Positions 52,890-62,849 of a DNA stretch of 64,000 nt are shown one piece after another. Origin of the DNA: Spirosoma endophyticum (GTDB lineage Bacteria > Bacteroidota > Bacteroidia > Cytophagales > Spirosomataceae); assembly GCF_900112365.1 (NCBI RefSeq), contig NZ_FOLQ01000003.1:186001-250000 (forward strand). Direction: 5' to 3'. Made by a program: the position numbers and the translations under genes. A model generated the notes under the pieces. That model made no database searches. It saw only the letters and a list, made by a program, of their open reading frames with translations, and had not been told where the DNA came from. Numbering within the stretch: the stretch's first letter is position 1; every line of letters begins with the position of its first letter.

Positions 52890-55800
52890 ATGCGTATTAG
52901 TTTGATTGTTCTGATGGCGGGCTTGTTGGCTGGTTGTCATTTCGGGCAACAAAGTTCATCTGATTCACTTTTTAAAAAATTGTCAGCCGACGAAACGCAC
53001 ATCAATTTCACCAATACAGTTGCTGATTCAAAAGAGCTTAATATTTTTAACTACCGTAATTTCTACCACGGTGGTGGTGTAGCCATTGGTGATGTTAACA
53101 ACGACGGGTTATCCGATGTGTTTCTGATCGCCAACATGGGCGATAATAAATTGTATCTAAACAAAACGGTTTCGGGGCAGGAGTCCTTTCAGTTTGATGA
53201 TATAACCGCAAAAGCCGGAGTAGCCGGAAAGCGGGCCTGGAGTACGGGTGCTACGTTTGTGGATGTCAACGGGGATGGTCGCCTGGATTTATATGTCTGT
53301 AACGCAGGAAATCAGCCGGGCGACGATCGCGCTAACGAGCTCTTTATCAATAATGGCAATGATGCCAGTGGTGTTCCTACCTTTACGGAGCGAGCCGCTG
53401 AGTACGGTCTGAACGACAAGGGCTACTCTACCCATGCGGCTTTCTTCGACTACGATCGCGACGGCGATCTCGATATGTACCTGCTTAACAATAGTTTCCT
53501 GCCCGTTGAGCGGCTATCTTATGCCAATATACGGGATCAGCGCGACTCGCTGGGCGGTCACAAATTATTCCGTAACTGGACGGTAGAGCGAGGTACGGGT
53601 AAAGCAGCTACTTCTACCATCTTTACGGACGTGTCGGAAAAGGCAGGTATCTATGGGAGCTTGATCGGCTTCGGTCTGGGTATTACGATCGGCGATGTAA
53701 ACGAGGATAATTGGCCCGACATATACATTTCCAACGATTTCTACGAACGCGATTACCTCTACATCAACAACCACGACGGCACGTTTCGGGAGTCGATAAA
53801 AGATGCGATGCCACACATTAGTCTGTCATCAATGGGAGCTGATGTGGCCGACGTGAACAACGATGGTAAGCTCGACATCTTTGTGACGGATATGCTTCCC
53901 GGCAACGACCAGCGGTTGAAAAGAACCTCGACTTTTGAAAGTCACGATTTGGAGCAGATTAAGCTGAGTCGTGATTTCCATTACCAGTTCATGCAGAACA
54001 TGCTGCATCTGAACGAAGGTAATCAGCCGGACAACAAGGGCCTTCCCGTTTTTAGTGATGTAGCTCGCTTCTCAGGGGTTGATGCTACAGACTGGAGCTG
54101 GGGAGCATTGATATTCGATATGGACAATGACGGTCTCAAAGACATATTTGTTGCCAATGGAATTGCTAAAGACGTAACCAATCAGGACTTCATTAATTTT
54201 CTGGGCAACCGTGAAAACATGGCTCAGATTGCCCGGCAGGGTGGAGTCAATTTCAAGGAGCTCATGGATAAAGCGCCCTCGGAAGCGGTGCCTAATTACG
54301 CCTTTCATAACGACGGAAACTTGCAGTTCACCAATAAAGCACTCGATTGGGGGCTATCCGAACCTGATTTTTCAAATGGGGCTGCTTACGGTGATTTAGA
54401 TAATGATGGTGACCTGGATTTGATTGTAAACAACGTCAATTCGCCCGTTGCTGTCTATAAAAATCAATCGACGGAGCAACACAAGAGCAACTACCTTAAA
54501 GTAAAACTGAAAGGACAGGGCTTCAATCAGAACGCTATCGGGACGAAAGTGCTCGTTTTCCAGTCGGGAGATTCGACGGGGACGCGGATGCAATTGCTAC
54601 AGCAGATGCCGAATCGGGGATTTCAATCGTCCGTTGATTTAAACATGGTGTTCGGTTTGGGCAATCTGCCGAAAATCGATTCGGTTGTGGTGGTGTGGCC
54701 CAATGATAAAATGCAGACCATCCAGCATCCTAAAGAGAATCAATTGCTAACAATTCGTCAGCAGGATGCCAACCAGTTTTGGAAACCATCGTCTGTTGCG
54801 TCAAAGGCTGTCTTTCAGGATAACACACTTGCCTCGGGGCTTACTTACGTGCACCAGGAAAGCGCTTTTGTCGATTACAACCGTGATCCGCTGTTGAAGC
54901 AACAATTCTCTACGCAGGGCCCGGCAATGGCTACCGGTGACGTAAACGGCGATGGGCTGGACGATGTGTTCTTTGGTGGAGCCAGTGGACAGACGCATCA
55001 TCTGTTTGTTCAGCAGGCGGGTGGTAAGTTCAGTGACAAAACGCCAGCGGCTATAAAGCAGGATACCACCTACGAAGCAGTGGACGCGGTTTTTTTCGAT
55101 GCCGATGGCGATAAGGATCTGGATTTATATGTCGTTTCGGGAAGCAACGAGTTCGGTGCCGATGCGGATGAATTACTGGATCGGTTGTACCTGAACGATG
55201 GAAAAGGCGGATTCATCCGTTCTGAAACGAATCTGCCCAACTTGAAAGCCAGTGGTTCGTGTGTGGCCGCTGCCGACTACGACCACGACGGCGACATTGA
55301 CTTATTCGTAGGCTCCCGAATGATTACGGGTCAGTACGGCGTCAATCCGGCCAGCTATCTGCTGACCAACGATGGTACCGGGAATTTTAAAAACTACACC
55401 AAGCGATTTCTGCCCGAAGTGGATCAACTCGGCATGGTTACGGCTGCCACTTGGGCCGATCTTAACGGCGACAACTATCCGGAATTGCTGGTTGTTGGCG
55501 ATTGGGAACCCATACGCGTGTTTGAAAACAAGCGTGGTAAGCTGAACCATACACCACCTGAACTGGCAATCGCTAATGCCAGCGGAGAAGCGCTGAAAAC
55601 CAATGGCTGGTGGAATTGCATAACGGCAGGCGATGCCGATGGGGATGGTGATCTGGATTTGGTTGTTGGAAACCTGGGACGTAATTCACGCATCCGGGCA
55701 ACCCAGACAGTACCTGCTGAACTCTACACTGGCGATTTTGACCACAATGGCACGATGGAGCAAATTATCAACTGTGCCGATGAAACGGGGGAGTTGTACC

Positions 55801-56348
55801 CGATGGTGCTGAAGCATGATTTGCAAAAAGAAATGCCGAGCATCAAAAAGAAGTACGTGAAGTACAACGATTACGCTGGCAAAAAAATCGGTGATCTGCT
55901 GGACGAAGATCAACTGAAACAGGCCATTGTCAAGCAATCGTTTATGAGCAGCTCGGTGCTGTTGGTCAACGATGGAAAAGGGAAGCTGACGTTACAGGTG
56001 CTGCCTGCTGAAGCGCAGTTTTCGCCGATGTGCAACGCAACCTTTCTGGATTATGATAGCGATGGCCGGATGGATATGGTTTTAGCGGGTAATTTCTTCG
56101 ATGTTCTGCCTGAAATTGGCCGCTACGACGCCAGTTATGGAGTCGTTCTGCGTAATAAAGGGAAAGCATCTAAAGGAACAATTGCGTATGAATCGATCAA
56201 TCCGGCCGCGTCGGGATTCTTTGTGCGGGGGCAGGTTCGACGCATGGCACGCCTTGCGCAGGGGCAACTTATTCTGGCTAAGAATAACGATCGAGCTCAG
56301 GTATTCAGGTTGAAACAACCACCGTCAGCGAATAAGAAACCGCTGTAA
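52890..56348 (+). CDS. FG-GAP/ASPIC-UnbV repeat lipoprotein (first copy)
   Basis: A large lipoprotein (MRISLIVLMAGLLAGCHFG; I prefer ATG at 52890 over the GTG at 52884). It is made of FG-GAP/VCBS-type beta-propeller blades with calcium-binding DxNxDG/DxDxDG loops (GDVNNDGLSDVFLI, DVNGDGRLDLYVCN, DYDRDGDLDMYLL, DANGDGLDDVFF-like). In the middle is an ASPIC/UnbV domain (RGFQSSVDLNMVFGLG, VVVVWPNDKMQTI). A second propeller half follows. Such proteins are common beside Bacteroidota SusCD pairs. They are likely surface proteins that bind, present or shape substrate, with no proven catalysis. The next gene is a paralogue. Confidence 0.88.
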   Translation: MRISLIVLMAGLLAGCHFGQQSSSDSLFKKLSADETHINFTNTVADSKELNIFNYRNFYHGGGVAIGDVNNDGLSDVFLIANMGDNKLYLNKTVSGQESFQFDDITAKAGVAGKRAWSTGATFVDVNGDGRLDLYVCNAGNQPGDDRANELFINNGNDASGVPTFTERAAEYGLNDKGYSTHAAFFDYDRDGDLDMYLLNNSFLPVERLSYANIRDQRDSLGGHKLFRNWTVERGTGKAATSTIFTDVSEKAGIYGSLIGFGLGITIGDVNEDNWPDIYISNDFYERDYLYINNHDGTFRESIKDAMPHISLSSMGADVADVNNDGKLDIFVTDMLPGNDQRLKRTSTFESHDLEQIKLSRDFHYQFMQNMLHLNEGNQPDNKGLPVFSDVARFSGVDATDWSWGALIFDMDNDGLKDIFVANGIAKDVTNQDFINFLGNRENMAQIARQGGVNFKELMDKAPSEAVPNYAFHNDGNLQFTNKALDWGLSEPDFSNGAAYGDLDNDGDLDLIVNNVNSPVAVYKNQSTEQHKSNYLKVKLKGQGFNQNAIGTKVLVFQSGDSTGTRMQLLQQMPNRGFQSSVDLNMVFGLGNLPKIDSVVVVWPNDKMQTIQHPKENQLLTIRQQDANQFWKPSSVASKAVFQDNTLASGLTYVHQESAFVDYNRDPLLKQQFSTQGPAMATGDVNGDGLDDVFFGGASGQTHHLFVQQAGGKFSDKTPAAIKQDTTYEAVDAVFFDADGDKDLDLYVVSGSNEFGADADELLDRLYLNDGKGGFIRSETNLPNLKASGSCVAAADYDHDGDIDLFVGSRMITGQYGVNPASYLLTNDGTGNFKNYTKRFLPEVDQLGMVTAATWADLNGDNYPELLVVGDWEPIRVFENKRGKLNHTPPELAIANASGEALKTNGWWNCITAGDADGDGDLDLVVGNLGRNSRIRATQTVPAELYTGDFDHNGTMEQIINCADETGELYPMVLKHDLQKEMPSIKKKYVKYNDYAGKKIGDLLDEDQLKQAIVKQSFMSSSVLLVNDGKGKLTLQVLPAEAQFSPMCNATFLDYDSDGRMDMVLAGNFFDVLPEIGRYDASYGVVLRNKGKASKGTIAYESINPAASGFFVRGQVRRMARLAQGQLILAKNNDRAQVFRLKQPPSANKKPL

Positions 56349-56432
56349 TGCTATCAACATTGACTTTAATGCCCTAGCTGGTCAGCTTATAAACGCTGAT
56401 ATATTGGAAGCCAGGTCGATAATTTGCCTACC

Positions 56433-59400
56433 ATGAAACGTATTAATTTATTTCTGATAGCCAGCACGATAATGTTGGCAAGTTGTAATCCATTTCGCAC
56501 AGAAAAACCGCTTTTTCAGACTCTTGACTCAACCAAAACCGGGGTCGGTTTTGTAAATCACGTTGTAGGAACCGATAAGCTTAATATTCTTGACTACCTC
56601 TATTTTTACAATGGTGGTGGCGTTTCGGCAGGCGACATTAACAACGACGGTCTTACGGATTTGTACTTTGTTTCAAATCAGGGAAAGAATAAACTATATC
56701 TGAATAAAGGCAACTTTACGTTTGAAGACGTAACGGCTAAAGCTGGTGTCGAAGGATTTGCCGATTGGCAAACGGGTTCGACAATGGCCGATATAAACGG
56801 CGATGGCTTTCTGGATATCTACGTTTGCGCTGTAGGTAATTTTCGCGGCTTGGAAGGCTCCAATGAATTATATATTAACAATGGTGACGGAACATTTGCC
56901 GAAAAAGCCGCTGATTATGGGCTGGATTTTACTGGATTTTCGACGCAGGCCGCCTTTTTTGATTACGATCACGACGGTGATCTGGACTGTTATTTGCTCA
57001 ATCACGCCGTTCATACGTCCCGGAGCTATGACCGCGTAACGGCCAGAAATCTTCGTCATAATGAGTCGGGCGATTATTTCTACGAGAATCAGCTTATAGC
57101 CAAAACTGGAAAAGCTCCCGCTGGCAAGGTGACACGCTTTGTCAACGTTAGCGAAAAAGCGGGCATATTCGGCGCTGCGATGGGCTATGGTCTGGGCATC
57201 TCGGTTGCCGATCTGAACAACGATGGCTGGGAAGACATCTATATCTCGAACGATTTTCACGAGGATGATTATTACTACGTTAATAATCAGAATGGTACGT
57301 TTACGGAGAGTATAAAGAAAGCCTTTCAGCATACCAGCCGCTTCTCGATGGGGAATGACATTGCCGATGTCAATAATGATGGCTTTGCCGATGTTGTTAC
57401 GCTCGATATGTATCCCGAAGATGAAACGATTGAAAAGTCATCGCTTGGTGAAGATCCATTCGATATCTACCTGTATAAGTTGTCTTTTGGGTACATGAAC
57501 CAGTACAGCCGGAATTGTCTCCAGCTAAATATGTCCGGCAAGAAGTTCATGGATATTGGGGCTATGTCGGGCGTAGCGGCTACCGACTGGAGCTGGTCAC
57601 CCCTGCTCGCTGATTATGATAACGATGGTATTAAGGATCTGTTCATTACAAACGGAATCGTACATCGCCCGAATAACCTCGATTATGCGAAGTTTGCTGC
57701 CGATGATTCCCTGCGTTACGCCATGGAAACATCCCATTCGCTCGACGAGCGGGCCACGAAATTGATGCCCGAAGGAAAAGTGCACAATTATTTGTACCGC
57801 GGAACGTCTTCGTTGCGATTCGAAGATAAATCAATCGCCTGGGGCTTCGAAACACCCAATTATTCGAACGGTGCTGCCTATGCCGACCTCGATAACGACG
57901 GTGATCTGGATCTGATCACGAACAACATTGATAGCCCTGCCGGATTGTATCGTAATGATGCAAACAATATGTTTCCAGCTAATAAATACCTGACGGTTAA
58001 ATTGAGAGGTGACGCGCTGAATACGTTTGGCATGGGTGCCAAGCTGTTGGTAAAGTATAGCGACACGACCCAAATGCAGCAACTTATGTCGACTCGTGGC
58101 TTCGAATCATCGGTAGCGCCAGAATTACTGTTCGGGTTGGGTAAACGTTCCGTTGTTGATTCGCTGATCGTAATATGGCCAAATCAGCAAATGGAAGTTC
58201 GCAGAAATGTAAAAGTCAATCAGACGATAACGCTTCGACAGGCCGATGCTAAACTCGATGGCACCAACTACCACTATGGCGTAATCGCGACCCAACCGCT
58301 CTTTACTGATGTTACGTCGATAGACTCCATTCCTTATAAGCATCAGGAAAATAAAGTGTATTTTGACTTTGTCCGCGAGCCGTTGATGCCGTTTCAGGTT
58401 TCGGCCGAAGGACCACATCTGGCACTGGGGGATGTTAACGGCGATGGTTTGGAGGATATGTATGCTGGCGGAGCTAAATGGAAACCGGGGAATTTGCTGG
58501 TGCAACAACCAAACGGTACGTTCAAGGTCAGTCCTCAAGCCGCTTTTGTCATTGATTCAACGTATGAAGATGTCGATGCCGCTTTCTTCGACGCTGATGG
58601 CGATAAGGATCTGGATTTATACGTAGTATCAGGTGGCAATGAGTTCTACGGAAACATGACGGGGCAGTTCGACCGCCTTTATGTAAATGACGGAAAGGGA
58701 AACTTTAGCCGTTCGGCGAATGCGTTGCCACCGATGTTTGATAACAAGAGTTGCGTTCGTCCCTGCGATATTGACCGCGACGGCGACCTCGATCTATTCG
58801 TTGGCGGGCGTGTGGTGGGTTTTGGGTATGGCAAATCGCCGAACTCCTATTTGCTCATCAATAACGGGAAAGGTCAGTTCTCGGATCAAACAGAAAAATT
58901 GTCGACTGGTCTGCGAAAAGCAGGCATGATTACGGACGCTGTCTGGACCGATTACGATGGCGACAAAGACCTCGATCTGATTTTGGCGGGCGACTGGATG
59001 CCGATCCGAATTTTTGCGAATGGTAACGGTAAATTCGAAGAAGTCTCCCCAATCACGACCGATAATACGCCATTGAATGGCTTTTATCAACGTATTATCG
59101 CTGCGGATTTCGATGGTGACGGTGACGTTGACCTGATGGCGGGTAACCTTGGTACAAACACCAAATTTCGTAAAACACCGGATTCGCAGTTGCGGATGTG
59201 GATAAAAGATGTCGATAATAACCAGAGCACCGAGCCAATCATTGCTTACAATCGTGAAAAAAAATGGTATCCACTCGCCTTTAAAGACGAGTTAGGCAAG
59301 CAAATACCGAGCATCATCAACAAACGCTTTACCGACTACGTATCGTTTGCGGGAAAGACTATGGATGATGTTTTCACGTCCGACGATCTGAAAGGAGCGG

Positions 59401-59831
59401 AGGAGTTTACGGTCAACCAGTTTGCATCCGTTTACCTGGAAAATCAGGGGGGGCGTGAGCCAAAGTTTGTTGTACGTGAACTGCCTATGCTGGCCCAGGT
59501 TTCGAAATTGTTTGCCCTGCAAGCGCTGGACATTGATCACGATGGTGACCTTGACGTAGTGGGCGGTGGAAATCTATCCGGCGTTAGTACGTATCAGGGA
59601 CGTTATGATGCTAGCTATGGTCTGGTGCTACGTAACAATGGCCGACGTGGCGCCTATAAGGCCGGGACTGGCGAAGCACAATTCACGGCGTTGTCACCAA
59701 TTGACTGCGGTTTTCTGCTTAATGGCGAAATTCGCGACATTCGACCGGTGAAAACTGCACAGGGGACCTTGATCGTAGTCGCTCGAAACGGGGCTGGCTT
59801 GCAGGTGTTCAAGCCGTTAGGGGTGAAGTAA
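56433..59831 (+). CDS. FG-GAP/ASPIC-UnbV repeat lipoprotein (second copy)
   Basis: A paralogue of the previous gene with its own lipoprotein signal (MKRINLFLIASTIMLASC; ATG at 56433, though an upstream TTG at 56424 also fits). It has the same propeller blades (GDINNDGLTDLYFVS, DINGDGFLDIYVCA, DYDHDGDLDCYLL, DLNNDGWEDIYIS) and an ASPIC/UnbV segment (RGFESSVAPELLFGLGKR, LIVIWPNQQMEV). The C-terminal half repeats blade motifs such as DADGDKDLDLYVVSGGNEF and DIDHDGDLDVVGGGN. The two proteins align along their whole length but have clearly diverged, so this is an old duplication. Only 84 bases separate it from the first copy. Confidence 0.88.
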   Translation: MKRINLFLIASTIMLASCNPFRTEKPLFQTLDSTKTGVGFVNHVVGTDKLNILDYLYFYNGGGVSAGDINNDGLTDLYFVSNQGKNKLYLNKGNFTFEDVTAKAGVEGFADWQTGSTMADINGDGFLDIYVCAVGNFRGLEGSNELYINNGDGTFAEKAADYGLDFTGFSTQAAFFDYDHDGDLDCYLLNHAVHTSRSYDRVTARNLRHNESGDYFYENQLIAKTGKAPAGKVTRFVNVSEKAGIFGAAMGYGLGISVADLNNDGWEDIYISNDFHEDDYYYVNNQNGTFTESIKKAFQHTSRFSMGNDIADVNNDGFADVVTLDMYPEDETIEKSSLGEDPFDIYLYKLSFGYMNQYSRNCLQLNMSGKKFMDIGAMSGVAATDWSWSPLLADYDNDGIKDLFITNGIVHRPNNLDYAKFAADDSLRYAMETSHSLDERATKLMPEGKVHNYLYRGTSSLRFEDKSIAWGFETPNYSNGAAYADLDNDGDLDLITNNIDSPAGLYRNDANNMFPANKYLTVKLRGDALNTFGMGAKLLVKYSDTTQMQQLMSTRGFESSVAPELLFGLGKRSVVDSLIVIWPNQQMEVRRNVKVNQTITLRQADAKLDGTNYHYGVIATQPLFTDVTSIDSIPYKHQENKVYFDFVREPLMPFQVSAEGPHLALGDVNGDGLEDMYAGGAKWKPGNLLVQQPNGTFKVSPQAAFVIDSTYEDVDAAFFDADGDKDLDLYVVSGGNEFYGNMTGQFDRLYVNDGKGNFSRSANALPPMFDNKSCVRPCDIDRDGDLDLFVGGRVVGFGYGKSPNSYLLINNGKGQFSDQTEKLSTGLRKAGMITDAVWTDYDGDKDLDLILAGDWMPIRIFANGNGKFEEVSPITTDNTPLNGFYQRIIAADFDGDGDVDLMAGNLGTNTKFRKTPDSQLRMWIKDVDNNQSTEPIIAYNREKKWYPLAFKDELGKQIPSIINKRFTDYVSFAGKTMDDVFTSDDLKGAEEFTVNQFASVYLENQGGREPKFVVRELPMLAQVSKLFALQALDIDHDGDLDVVGGGNLSGVSTYQGRYDASYGLVLRNNGRRGAYKAGTGEAQFTALSPIDCGFLLNGEIRDIRPVKTAQGTLIVVARNGAGLQVFKPLGVK

Positions 59832-59930
59832 GCTTTGCTTTAAGTTTAAGTTGGTGTTGCAATTCCACTAATTTTGCGAATACCGATAGCCGTAAGTCGG
59901 TACGTTACTTTTTAACTTGGTTCTTATTCT

Positions 59931-61286
59931 ATGAAACCTTCGCTTCGCTTGGGCTATATACTCGCTCTCCTGCTGGTAATGGCGGCTGGTTGCAAGAAAC
60001 CTGCTTCACCTGCCGAATACAATGCTAAAGCTGCCAACGTAGAGAATTACAACTCAGCCTTGAATAAACTGACGCAAGTCATTATTCATGATATTTTTTC
60101 GCCCCCTGTGGCCAGTCGAATTTATTCATACGCTAATCTGGCGGGTTATGAGGCTTTAGTGCCCTTCAACGCGAACTATGAGTCGTTGGGTGGTAAACTG
60201 AAGCGATTTCAGGTTGGTCCAAAGCCAGAGGCTGGGAAAGAATATTGTTTTCCGCTGGCCAGTGTTCGGGCTTTTCTGACGGTTGCGCGTGCCTTAACAT
60301 TTTCGGTTGATTTCTATGACGAATTTGAGAAGCCGTTCTATGAGCAATATAAAAAAGACGGTGTTCCTGAGGATGTATATGAGCGATCAATGGCGTATGG
60401 AGAAGCCGTTGCCAAGCATGTATTGGATTATGGTGCCAAGGATAATTATAAACAAACACGAGGCTTCAAACACACGATTACAAACGAGGAAGGCACATGG
60501 GTACCAACACCGCCAGCCTACATGGATGCCGCCGAGCCTCAATGGAATAAGCTACGTTGCTGGGCCATGGATACGTGCAACCAATTTATGCCACCCCGGC
60601 CATTTCCCTACAGCCTAGTAAAAGGAAGTCCTTACGAAAAAGAACTCGATGAAGTCTATCAGGCCGGTAAAAGTCTTGACAAGACGAAACAGGATATTGC
60701 CTATTTCTGGGATGACAACGCCTTTGTGATGAACGTAGCGGGACACGTTATGTATGCAAGTAAAAAAATGACGCCAGGGGGGCATTGGCTGGCAATTGCA
60801 CAGACTGTTGCCCGGCAGAAAAAGCTAGACATGATGCATACCGTTGAAGCATACACGCTTACTTCTTTTGCGTTAAGTGATGGCTTTATTTCTTGCTGGG
60901 ACGAAAAATACAGAAGCAAAACGATCAGACCTGAAACCGTCATCAATAAATCCATTGATCCAAAATGGACGCCATTTCTGCAAACGCCCCCGTTTCCTGA
61001 ATACCCTAGTGGCCATAGTGTTATATCGACGGCAGCTGCTACAGTACTTACTGAATTAATTGGTGATAATATCGCTTTTACTGACTCAACCGAATTTCAG
61101 TATGGGCATGGTGTCCGGTCGTTCTCGTCATTTCGAAATGCGGCTGATGAGGCCTCGATTAGCCGTCTTTACGGCGGCATTCATTATCGGTCGGCCCTGG
61201 TCAATGGTCAGATCGAGGGAGAGAAAGTTGGCAAATGGGTAATTGAAAAAATTCATTCTCGCAAATCTGGCTTAGCCAGCCGATAG
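59931..61286 (+). CDS. Vanadium-dependent haloperoxidase/PAP2-fold lipoprotein
   Basis: A 451-residue lipoprotein (LALLLVMAAGCKK). It has the PAP2/vanadium-haloperoxidase active site: Lys326 to Arg333-Pro334 (KYRSKTIRP), PSGHS at 359-363, and SRLYGGIHYR, where SR-x5-H gives the last arginine and histidine. The Asp often found four residues after the final His is absent (HYRSAL). The fold serves either vanadate-based halide oxidation or phosphatase activity; sequence alone cannot decide. It closes the ASPIC/UnbV pair 99 bases downstream and ends at its own terminator. In Bacteroidota such proteins often accompany SusCD and ASPIC/UnbV genes. Confidence 0.87.
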   Translation: MKPSLRLGYILALLLVMAAGCKKPASPAEYNAKAANVENYNSALNKLTQVIIHDIFSPPVASRIYSYANLAGYEALVPFNANYESLGGKLKRFQVGPKPEAGKEYCFPLASVRAFLTVARALTFSVDFYDEFEKPFYEQYKKDGVPEDVYERSMAYGEAVAKHVLDYGAKDNYKQTRGFKHTITNEEGTWVPTPPAYMDAAEPQWNKLRCWAMDTCNQFMPPRPFPYSLVKGSPYEKELDEVYQAGKSLDKTKQDIAYFWDDNAFVMNVAGHVMYASKKMTPGGHWLAIAQTVARQKKLDMMHTVEAYTLTSFALSDGFISCWDEKYRSKTIRPETVINKSIDPKWTPFLQTPPFPEYPSGHSVISTAAATVLTELIGDNIAFTDSTEFQYGHGVRSFSSFRNAADEASISRLYGGIHYRSALVNGQIEGEKVGKWVIEKIHSRKSGLASR

Positions 61287-61302
61287 TTGTTAAAAGCTAA
61301 TT

Positions 61303-61339
61303 AAAAAATCCCCTCTTTTCAAAAGCGGGGATTTTTTTT
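61303..61339 (+). terminator. Terminator behind the haloperoxidase-like gene
   Basis: AAAAAATCCCC (61303-61313) pairs with GGGGATTTTTTT on the far side around an inner TTTT/AAAA stem, ending in eight T. It lies 16 bases past the stop. Confidence 0.85.
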
Positions 61340-61379
61340 GGTAACTGGCAAGTCGTAAACTTATTCCTAAATTTTATCC

Positions 61380-62054
61380 ATGATACTACGTATACGTCTG
61401 ATACTACTCGGTACGCTTCTGATGTTCAGCCTGCAGGCATGGGCTCAAACTGCAAAAACCGATACGACACATAAACAGCCAGATAAGGTTGCTCAGTCGT
61501 ACTATTTGATAAGCCGATCCTCCGAAGATTCGTCGCGGTCGATTTTTAATTTTAAAGCGGCTCCCATCTATGTCCGCACTACACCTTTTTCGATTTATAC
61601 AGGAGCTGGAAATCCGCGGGACCGTATTGCGCAGAGTATTGAAATTGGTAAGTCATTCAATGTAATCGATCTGGGCGTTGCTTTCGGTCGTAATTCACTA
61701 CGTCCTGATTCTACGCTCTTTCTGGAAGGCAGAGTCACCATGGACGTAGCGAACTATGGCATTTTTGCGAATGAGATGACTATTGGAGCGGGCCGGGTTT
61801 TCGACAAACAAGGAAGCCTTATGCTCGAATTAACCTACAGTATCATTGCACAGGTTGCTCCTCGTCTGGGTATTGGTCTCACAACAGGGTACTACGACTT
61901 TAGTAATGAAGTAACGGATAGTTCTAAAACATTTTACGGTATCTACCTGCGTTTTGGCATTATGCGAACGGACTCTGGTGGCTTGCTGGGAGGAGGTGCA
62001 CGTGGTCGGGGAAGACCTGTTCGGATTGGGCGTCCACATAGGCACGGGCGTTAA
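61380..62054 (+). CDS. Exported protein of unknown function, probable small beta-barrel
   Basis: A 224-residue protein with a signal peptide (LLMFSLQAWAQTAKTD). The mature part has alternating hydrophobic/polar strands (FSIYTGAGNPRDRIAQSIEIG, VIDLGVAFGRNSLRPDSTLFL, LMLELTYSIIAQVAPRLGIGLTTGYYDFSNEV, TFYGIYLRFGIMRT) typical of a small outer-membrane barrel. It ends in a Gly/Arg/His-rich tail. I do not recognise a family. It stands after the terminator of the haloperoxidase-like gene, so it is a separate unit; a link with the SusCD locus is only positional. Confidence 0.75.
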   Translation: MILRIRLILLGTLLMFSLQAWAQTAKTDTTHKQPDKVAQSYYLISRSSEDSSRSIFNFKAAPIYVRTTPFSIYTGAGNPRDRIAQSIEIGKSFNVIDLGVAFGRNSLRPDSTLFLEGRVTMDVANYGIFANEMTIGAGRVFDKQGSLMLELTYSIIAQVAPRLGIGLTTGYYDFSNEVTDSSKTFYGIYLRFGIMRTDSGGLLGGGARGRGRPVRIGRPHRHGR

Positions 62055-62365
62055 GCTCTGGCAATGAATTGGTTCTGTCGTGTTTTAATGTTGATGATAA
62101 CGGACGCGCGTTGAAATAGGTCGTTTTCCCGGAATGAAATAAGCGTAACGGATTCATGGTTATGTATGAGCAGGGGATTAAATCCACGAAGACTAGAAAA
62201 TATCGCCTTAATGTAGTTGGCTCAGTGTCGCCAACCACCCACACCGCTGATCTATAAAACGAAGCCGAGCTGCTGGCACTTTTTACTGCAATTGAACGTA
62301 TTTAGCGACTCCTTGTGCGACACAAGGCCGAGAGATTTTTTAGCAAATGGCCTACTATATAAGCT

Positions 62366-62800
62366 GCTCAGGAGTTAGGCATGCCAGCTTATCCTGAATG
62401 GGAATTTACAGCTGACAATAGTCCAAATTTGAAATTCCCGGATGGTGTGACTACAGAAAGTCGCGCCTTCGAAGGCGTACTCCGACATTAAGCTACTGGC
62501 CTATTCGCGTTTTAATGGCAGAAGAGCTAATATGTGAAGAATTATAAGCCGAATGAAGTACCACCTTTTGGGGTATTGGCTGAAACGGTTGAGAGAAAAT
62601 CTTATTTCGCTAAAGGAGCGGACTGTGTGTTGCAGGCCGTTTTGAATGGTTTTGGTGGGATAAAGATTATCGATAGCGGCAGTACAAATCTTAAAAAGAA
62701 ACTGCTAAAGATGGAGAAGTCGTTCAGAAGTAAAGGCGTCGGGCTTCAAAGAAAGACATTTCATTCAGGTACAATAAAAAAGCAGTTTACAGTAAGTTGC
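62366..62800 (+). pseudogene. Decayed remnant of a glycoside hydrolase family 65-like gene
   Basis: One frame, broken by three stop codons (near 62489, 62510 and 62525), carries AAQELGMPAYPEWEFTADN and LKFPDGVTTESRAFEGVLRH, then NYKPNEVPPFGVLAETVERK and ADCVLQAVLNGFGGIKII. I recognise these as pieces of the catalytic domain and C-terminal part of exported GH65-type enzymes of Bacteroidota. The open part from 62534 runs into the hairpin behind the TetR gene, so its last residues are not native. The N-terminal two thirds and the DNA between the pieces are gone. The match is from memory, so the family is likely but unproven. Confidence 0.5.
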
Positions 62801-62844
62801 TGCAAACCCGTTTGTTAGCCCGCAAGCTAGTGTAAACTGCTTTT
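62778..62844 (-). terminator. Terminator behind the TetR-family gene
   Basis: A perfect 14-bp stem (AAAAGCAGTTTACA, 62778-62791, with 62831-62844) around a 39-base loop lies 6 bases past the TetR stop on the minus strand. It ends in a T-run. It also cuts into the 3' end of the frame of the decayed gene on the plus strand. Confidence 0.75.
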
Positions 62845-62849
62845 AGATT

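Noticed and set aside
56868..57332. 154-codon Ile/Val-rich frame antisense to the second ASPIC/UnbV gene
   Set aside because: Antisense of Asp/Asn-rich calcium loops gives Ile/Val-rich frames by the genetic code; nothing supports it.
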